From positions 19,141,067 to 19,205,066 of the forward strand of contig NC_030856.1 in NCBI RefSeq assembly GCF_000208745.1: a DNA stretch of 64,000 nucleotides. The letters run 5' to 3'. Positions 58,546 to 64,000 of this stretch are shown in pieces. A model generated the notes under the pieces. It saw nothing but the letters and a program-made list of their open reading frames with translations. It ran no database searches and was not told where the DNA came from. Every line of letters begins with the position of its first letter. Within the stretch, counting starts at the first letter, position 1. Source of the DNA: Theobroma cacao (taxonomy: Eukaryota > Streptophyta > Magnoliopsida > Malvales > Malvaceae). The translations under genes and the position numbers were made by a program.

Positions 58546-61500
58546 TGAAATACCCTATACTTTGATATGGTAATAAATAAAGTTGATCGGATGCAAATTG
58601 AGGTCAATTAAAATATTTAAAAGTGATAAAAGACGAAAGGAGTAGTTTAGGATAAAATATTCCGCACGCGAAAAAATAATAATAAAATAATAATAATTTT
58701 ATTGGAGGAGAATTTGTGCGATAAAAGGTGATTTGAAAGTCAAGTGAGGCATAATAAGGTATTTTGGGTACCAAGGAGATAAGATAAAATTTTTGGAATA
58801 AAATAATATTTTTATTAATTAAATAATATTAAAATATTAATATTTAACCGGATGTCGAAATCAGTCATGAAAAAGGGTCATATGGTTGATCCAAGTGGGG
58901 GAGAAGAAATACAAGTGAATTTTTGTAGAAATAAGTGATAAAAGTGAAATACGCGTGTTTTGTTAAGTCGAACTAATGCGGATAAGTAAATATTTAAATA
59001 TTGTGGTAATACCGCGTTGAGGTACAATTTTTATATTTTGGTGGTACACGCATCGAGAAAGGAAGTTAGATGAAAATTGGAATTTTTAGACGTAATAAAA
59101 AGATAGAATTTAACATATAAAAGTTAAAGGATATGTAATGGAAATTAATGAGAAAAATAAAATTAACAAAGAGTAAAATAATAATAGTATGTGTATAAAA
59201 ATAAAATAAAATAAAATAAAATATTATAGGACCAACATGGGCAGCTGCCCATGTGGTCAATAAAAAAGTCAAAGACTCTCGGTGAATTGGAGGGGGGGCC
59301 GACCATGTGGAACACATAGTGAAGGAAGAAAAAAAATTTGATGTGGCCAGCCATGATGGAATGTTGTGGAAATTTGTGGAACATTCAAGAAAGAAATAAA
59401 AAATATATATGTGTAGTTGACCAAGCTAAGTGAAGAAGACCAAGAAGAAGAGAGAGGTCGGTTGAGGGAGAAATAAAAGAGCAAAGGAAGAAGAAAGAAC
59501 CAAGAGCAAGAAAAACAAAAAGAAAACCGTGCATGAGAAAGGAAAACAAAAGGAAAAGAGAGTTGAGTTGAGGGGCTGTTTTTGCTACCATTCAAGAAGG
59601 GAAAGAGAGCCATTTAAGGGCTGGTTTTGGAGGCTGAAAAGAGCCATTTTTCTGCTGGATTTGGAGGCTGGAAAGTGCCATTTTTTTGCTGATTTTGGAG
59701 GCCAAAAAGTGCAGAATTTTGCAGCAGAAAATTTAAGGTTTGAGGTGCTATTTTGATGGTTAATTGTGGTTGTTTTGGCTTCAAATTTTTTTGAAGGAAA
59801 GGTGCAGCTTAGCTACTGAAATTTGAAGGAAAAACAGAGCAGCATAGCTGCTGATTTTGAAGTAAAAAGGAGCAGCTTTAGCTACTGAAAATTTCTAGAT
59901 TGAAAGACAATAAGTGTGACCGGTGGTGAGAGGGAGAGAAAGGAAGAGACTGGACGGTTTGTGCATGTGAAGAGAAGAAAAAGGAAGACAACAAGGCTGC
60001 TGGTCGGCTGGAGGAAGAAGGAAGAGAAAGAAAGAAAGAAAATAAAAGAAATTAAAAGAAAAGAAAAGAAAGGAAAAGAAAATAACAAGGAAAATGGGCA
60101 TGGCCCAACAAGCAAGGAAAATTGGACATGATCCAATAAAGGAAGAATGGACATGACCCAATTAAAAAGACATGGGAGAAGTCCATGAATAAGAGTCCAA
60201 AAACAACAAAGGAAGAAAAATCCAAAAGAAAAGGAAGGTGGAGATTTGGGCCAACCTAGCTTAATTGGGTAAAATTTCTTTACTCTTCACCATAATTTAT
60301 TTTGAAATTGGACTATATGGAGGATAAATTATTTTATTTAATAATGCATTAGTTAATTGGTGATATGAAGTAAATTTAAGTTGCTTAGAAGGTTGAAATA
60401 GGCACTAAATACCGTAAGTAAGTTATTGGTGTTAATACTCTAAAGAATTACGTGAACGAAGGATGCAATTAATTATAATAAAAATATATTAAGATGTGAA
60501 TTAGACGAGTAGATTTATGATAGAATGAGAGAGAGAAAAGTAGAATTGATTCACTAAATGTATTGAATTTAAATGGTTGCTAGGAAAGCGTGTTGAACGA
60601 AGTAGGTGACGGGCGATTAGGTATAATTATATGCATATACGAAGTAATAGCGATGTAGAAATCCCGCTATTGTGAGGTGAGTAACCTTATCATTATTTTT
60701 ATTATCTAAAGTATGTTTTTAATTGATTTTGATGAAATTTTATGAAAATAAAATTAAATGGTAAATCTTGAGTTTTACAAATAAAATGTGTCTACATGAA
60801 AAGATGTTATAAATTGTTTTAAAATTGAATGATGACTTTGAAAAATAGAGTTATTGGAGACCACTTGTTATGTTGAAAAATTTATGATATGAATAAATGG
60901 CTTATGATAATATTTGCATGAATGGATGAATTGGTATTTATGTTGAAATATATGAAATGTGTATTTAGCCTTAAAAGGCTGTGAATTACAATAATTGCCA
61001 TGTCATGCTAGAATGAATTTTATTGTATGGTGGGTTTAGTTTGCTGCAGTGGGCAGATTCTAGGGACCAACCTATTAGAGGGGCACAAAATCCGGATATA
61101 TATATGTACTTCGGTTGGAGAGGCGCGTAGGGTATCTCCTGAGGTATGGTTAGAGTTCACGTCACGCCGAAACACCTCGTGATGATGAACTCCGCTAACG
61201 CCAAGGAACGGCTGTGTTTTTCTCAAACTGAAAATATGTTTTACGTGCATACGAAATTTTAACAGCCTTGGCAGGCTCGAGTGTACACCTCTGATCAAGG
61301 TGTCACTGAGTACTATTTGATGGCATGAGCCAAATGTTTATGAAAATCATAAGCCTTAATGAGAAATTAAATGAAATACAACTGTTTGCATGGGTTGGGA
61401 TGAATTTTTAAATTGTGAAATACTTAAAAATGATGGGATATTTGAATTGTCTCCTTTTACTCGGCTTTAGATGATTTAAATGATGTTTGTTTACTCACTG

Positions 61501-62154
61501 AGATTTTATAATCTCACCACCCTCCTTTCCACCCATTTCAGGATCAGAGTAAGCTGTAAATAGCTGATTCCATTGAGGGCTTCTATTGGATTAGCGTCCT
61601 CCACACAGTAGGTTCACAGTTTCTTTAATTCTAGTTATTGTGGGTCCACTTGATTTTGTAAATTTAATAGTTTACTGTGTTACAGTAAGAATGAATTTAT
61701 TGTGTTTTTACGTTACAAAAAAGTATTTACGTATAACTCTAAAATTACTGTTTATAAGAAAATAAAATATTTTATTGAATATTTTGTTTTATCTTTTTAT
61801 TATATTCAAATAATTATAATTTCATTCTTAATAAAGGTTTTAGATGCTTAAACTTATTTTTGAATATGAATTATATGATTGGTACTTGTTTACTACCTTT
61901 TTAACTGGTTTCGAAATTTTCAGTGGAAAATGACCAAAATACCTCTGTGAGATAAAATTTTTATTTTATCAGTTTTAAGTTAGAAATAGCTTAAAATCCT
62001 TTAGAACATAATATTTGGCAATAGTTACTCACCGGGGAAAACGAGAAACTGATATTAAGCCTTGTGGGGTTTCGGTTGGCATTCCGAGATATGAGTGCCC
62101 ATCGGGGCACCGCGACGATTGTCGCGGGCTCGAGGGGAGTTTCGGGTCGTGACA
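58546..62154 (+). mobile_element. Solo LTR of gypsy family F3 (3609 bp)
   Basis: TGAAATACCCTATACTTTG...GGGTCGTGACA, inserted in the reverse-strand F1 LTR. Flanks GCAAG (58541-58545) and GCATG (62155-62159) agree at 4 of 5 bases. The 3' half (from about 60670) is clearly related to the F1 LTR; the 5' half is not. A purine-rich tract (59400-60250) produces long but meaningless minus-strand ORFs (59066-59613, 59882-60161). No interior, so a solo LTR. Confidence 0.85.
59615..59895 (+). repeat. Degenerate tandem repeats in LTR F3
   Basis: Units of about 45 bases containing TTTTGGAGGCTG.AAAG.GCCATTTTT (59615-59725), then a second array containing AGCAGC.TAGCTACTGA (59800-59895). Confidence 0.7.
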
Positions 62155-62218
62155 GCATGCATTCTGTTAATCACATGAATGACATGGCTAATATTTTATG
62201 AAGTTGGGCTTGATAGTA
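62155..62218 (-). repeat. Solo F1 LTR, last piece
   Basis: Complement of 4455-4515: GCATTCT...GACATGGCTAATA...GGGCTTGATAGTA. Completes the LTR broken at 58545. Confidence 0.75.
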
Positions 62219-62894
62219 GGAAAATGATATTTATAGCCAAAGCTTATCCAATTTTTCATGCAATTACAATAATGCCCTTAACAAGGCCACTTGTCTTCCT
62301 CCTTTTCTTGTGCAATCTTTGTACTCTTTTGACACTGGGAAAAGGTCCAAAATCCTCTGAAAGAGGTCTTTTAAGTAACCCCCAAAAGTCCTAGCTTCAA
62401 AAATCCCGTAAACTTGTTATTTATGGAAATTACGGTGAGGGCTATGGCTCTCAATTTCCAGCTCCGCGGTGCTTAAATGTTTTGTCCAACTTTGTTCTTT
62501 TGGTGCAGTACTTTTATCTTGACAAAAAATTTTTGACCACCTTCCCATCTAAACTGGGCAAAGTGGCAAGTATTAAATTTTTAGCCCTGCCACTTAGCTT
62601 TCTAATGGTCTAAAAATCATGTCATTTAGACTTCTCTAGTGGGAGATATGCTTGAAAAACCGAAACATATGCTAATAGAGCAACATCCCATTATGCTCCT
62701 TTCTTCACCCATTGAAATTATTTTTGAATCCAACTCCTATAATGACATAAAATAATTATAAGTAACATAAAACTAGCATCATTAGCTCAAATTAAACCTT
62801 TTAAACATAAGTTCCACCTCGAGTTGAGTCTATGAAGGTCGAGGTTTCACACGTAAGCTTTATTAGCCACCATATCAAAGTACGGGATACTACA
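62219..62894 (-). repeat. LTR G3 segment, 5' part of the LTR
   Basis: Aligns with 16020-16433 (TTTATCCAATTT, ATGCCCTTAACAAGGCCAC, AAGGTCGAGG), with extra sequence between. The last 43 bases toward 62894 are absent from the other two G3 copies and resemble the start of LTR F3. Confidence 0.75.
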
Positions 62895-63211
62895 TTGGGT
62901 TTTAGTTTAGCCCGTGAAAAACTATTGTGAAAGGTTTTAGTTGAGCCTGGTAAAAGCTATTGTAAAGCTTGGTGAAAGTTTGTGAATTTCACCGGTGCTT
63001 AATGGATTGTTTGGAAAATCCTTTGTTGGATAATCAAGGTAGTGGATGTAGGTCTTAGACCGAACCACTTTCAATTATGCTGTCTTTTTACTCTGTTTTT
63101 TGTTTTATTTTTCTTTCATTTATCTTGCATTTGTCTACACTTAGGAACAATTTTTGAAAGAGCCAAATTGTGCTATTCACCCCCCTCTAGCACATATTAT
63201 TGGTACCAATA
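62895..63211 (+). repeat. 3' LTR of copia E4, second part
   Basis: Starts with the duplicated TTGGG and matches 17436-17755 to the end GGTACCAATA. It is followed by the GCTCG duplication and the E2 coding sequence. Confidence 0.93.
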
Positions 63212-63216
63212 GCTCG

Positions 63217-63428
63217 AACCATGCTTTGTGAAAGCAATTTACCAAAGTATTTTTTGCAGAAGTTGTCAATATAGTAGCCTACATTCTAAACAGAGTTTCA
63301 ATAAGGGTCATGATATCTAAAACTCCCTATGAATTATACAAAGGCAAAAAACCAAACATTTCTCATTTTAGAAGTTTTGGCTGTAAATGCTTTGTTTTGA
63401 ACAATGGAAAACATTTTCTTGGAAAGTT
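63217..63428 (+). pseudogene. pol: Copia E2 integrase fragment, right of E4
   Basis: Continues the reading cut at 16567: CESNLPKYFLAEVVNIVAYI, then KTPYELYKGKKPNISHFRSF and FVLNNGKHFLGKF, corresponding to 31176-31375 in E4 and open in this stretch. It retains the G that E4 lost near 31326. Cut at 63428 by another LTR. Confidence 0.92.
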
Positions 63429-64000
63429 TGTATGAAACGTCGATCTTGATAGACATGTAGTGGAGGTAGACGCGATGATATAAATTAAAGGTACTTTGGT
63501 CATTTTTCATGTGAGCTCCCAAAAGTAAGTTTTCTAATATTATTAAGGTCCAAGTAGGCATAAGGAACAAATAAATTATATATAATAATGAAATACATGA
63601 AGAAAAATAAAATAATAATAATTTTCACAGTAGGGGCAAAATGGTCATTTTGGGTCTCGAGTCTAAATTTCTAAGTTTTTGTGAACTCTAGTACCTCTAG
63701 TCTATTATGGACGTTGTCACAGTGTTAAAAGAGTAAAAACGTTGGAATAAAGGAAAAAATAAGGGAAAGTCAACTATTAAATGGCATTTTAGTAAATAAA
63801 TGGAACTTTAGTCAACATTAGCCATAAATATCTAATTTTCCAATAGCTTCCTCCTCACTTCCAATAGCTTCTTCTCCTTCTTCCCATCCCTTTTCCCCAT
63901 CTCAAGTTCTCCATCTTCCATGGCAACCTCCTTAGAAACCTTCATGATTTTCTCATGGTAACCCTAAACCTTATGTTTTTATACACCTTGTCATAGGGAT
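63429..64000 (+). mobile_element. LTR of family G3, forward strand, runs off the window
   Basis: Starts TGTATGAAACGTCGATC in the E2 integrase and is the complement of about 15860-16433 in the same order (GTGAGCTCCCAAAAGTAAG, GGGGCAAAATGGTCATTTTG, TAGTCTATTATGGACGTTGTC, then CCATGGCAACCTCC). Whether it is a solo LTR or a full element cannot be told. Confidence 0.85.

Larger units (their letters stand above)
39410..62218 (-). mobile_element. Solo LTR of gypsy family F1, reverse strand, itself interrupted
   Basis: Three pieces (39410-40891, 57101-58545, 62155-62218; 2991 bases in all) are the reverse complement of the LTR at 4455-7429 (2975 bases) from end to end: TGTCACGACCTGATACTCCC at 39410 corresponds to the LTR end, and GGGCTTGATAGTA at 62206-62218 to the start TGCTACCAAGCC. 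No interior, so a solo LTR. It lies in LTR G3; I could not recognise a clean target duplication (GCTGG on the left, GGAAA on the right). Confidence 0.82.
37294..62894 (-). mobile_element. Solo LTR, family G3, second copy, itself interrupted
   Basis: Outer bounds TGTCACAGCCC...GATACTACA with a perfect duplication TTGGG (37289-37293, 62895-62899) in the E4 3' LTR. Its own sequence is 37294-39409 plus 62219-62894 (2792 bases), close to the 2564-base copy at 13870. The rest is an inserted reverse-strand F1 LTR with its own cargo. No interior or primer site of its own, so a solo LTR. Its start (minus strand, 62894 to about 62852) has about 43 bases that the copies at 16433 and 63429 lack. Confidence 0.85.
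16568..63211 (+). mobile_element. Ty1/copia element E4 (SIRE/Maximus-like), complete but nested
   Basis: Bounded by LTRs 16568-17755 and 36421-37293 plus 62900-63211, and flanked by a perfect 5-bp duplication GCTCG (16563-16567, 63212-63216). Removing the gypsy insert (20411-31124) and the LTR cluster (37294-62894) with their duplications leaves about 10.3 kb, a usual size for this lineage. Order: LTR, primer site, gag with two knuckles, protease, integrase, RT, RNase H, extra ORF, polypurine tract, LTR. Two features suggest SIRE/Maximus: the double knuckle and the ORF between pol and the 3' LTR. It interrupts E2, a member of its own family. Confidence 0.9.
10048..63428 (+). mobile_element. 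Ty1/copia element E2, split by three later insertions
   Basis: 5' LTR 10048-11310, primer site 11313-11324, gag from 11369, protease/integrase to 13869, then an integrase piece at 16434-16567 and another at 63217-63428. The three pol pieces read on from one another at the protein level, interrupted by a solo LTR (13870-16433) and by copia element E4 (16568-63211). A further LTR begins at 63429. RT, RNase H and the 3' LTR of E2 would lie to the right of the window. It belongs to the same family as E4 (similar LTR, gag and integrase) but is more decayed, consistent with being the older host. Confidence 0.88.

Noticed and set aside
59066..60161. Overlapping minus-strand ORFs rich in Phe, Leu and Ser that look like membrane proteins
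   Set aside because: They are the complement of a GA-rich tract in LTR F3. Several frames are open at once, as expected for low-complexity DNA.

Overview
The window is plant repeat DNA. I see no convincing host gene, tRNA or rRNA. Essentially all 64 kb can be assigned to LTR retrotransposons of the Ty3/gypsy and Ty1/copia superfamilies, nested inside one another. LTRs with TG...CA ends, initiator-tRNA-Met-type primer sites (TGGTATCAGAGC), polypurine tracts, chromodomain-type gypsy pol and copia pol with a YVDD reverse transcriptase all indicate a flowering plant. The gag type of the gypsy elements (start MPPRR, Pro-rich linker, one CCHC knuckle) resembles Tekay/Del elements I recall from Theobroma cacao. 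A malvaceous host is therefore my best guess, from memory only. Assembly gaps lie at 7192, 21887-22816, 39794 and 52068-52517.

Layout. 1-7429: a gypsy element with about 3-kb LTRs, an in-frame-deleted gag and no pol (TR-GAG/LARD-like), cut by the left window edge. It sits in an older copia-like region (7430-10047) that contains an inverted pair of LTR starts. 10048-63428: copia element E2, whose pol is split by (i) a 2.56-kb solo LTR (13870-16433), (ii) a second, complete copia element E4 (16568-63211, target duplication GCTCG) and (iii) another LTR at 63429 that runs off the right edge.

E4 is a SIRE/Maximus-like copia of about 10.3 kb once inserts are subtracted. It has gag, protease, integrase, RT, RNase H and an extra ORF between pol and the 3' LTR. 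Its integrase is split by gypsy element B (20411-31124, duplication AGTAG). Its 3' LTR is split by a solo LTR (37294-62894, duplication TTGGG). That LTR is split by a reverse-strand solo LTR of the first gypsy family (39410-62218), which is in turn split by gypsy element A (40892-57100) and by another solo LTR (58546-62154). Gypsy A holds two further reverse-strand solo LTRs, in gag (44097-47205) and in integrase (50710-53799). This gives six levels of nesting inside an older host sequence.

All coding regions carry stops or frameshifts, and many stops look like C-to-T or G-to-A changes, as expected in methylated DNA. Gypsy A and B, the two coding gypsy copies, belong to the Tekay-like chromovirus type: gag, protease, RT, RNase H, integrase, chromodomain-like tail. 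They could once have supplied proteins to the gag-only derivative. The most interesting items are the gag-only element with its C-poor 3-kb interior, the extra ORF of E4, a stem-loop-bearing 3' LTR module shared by otherwise different gypsy LTRs, and palindrome arrays in the LTRs of unrelated families.
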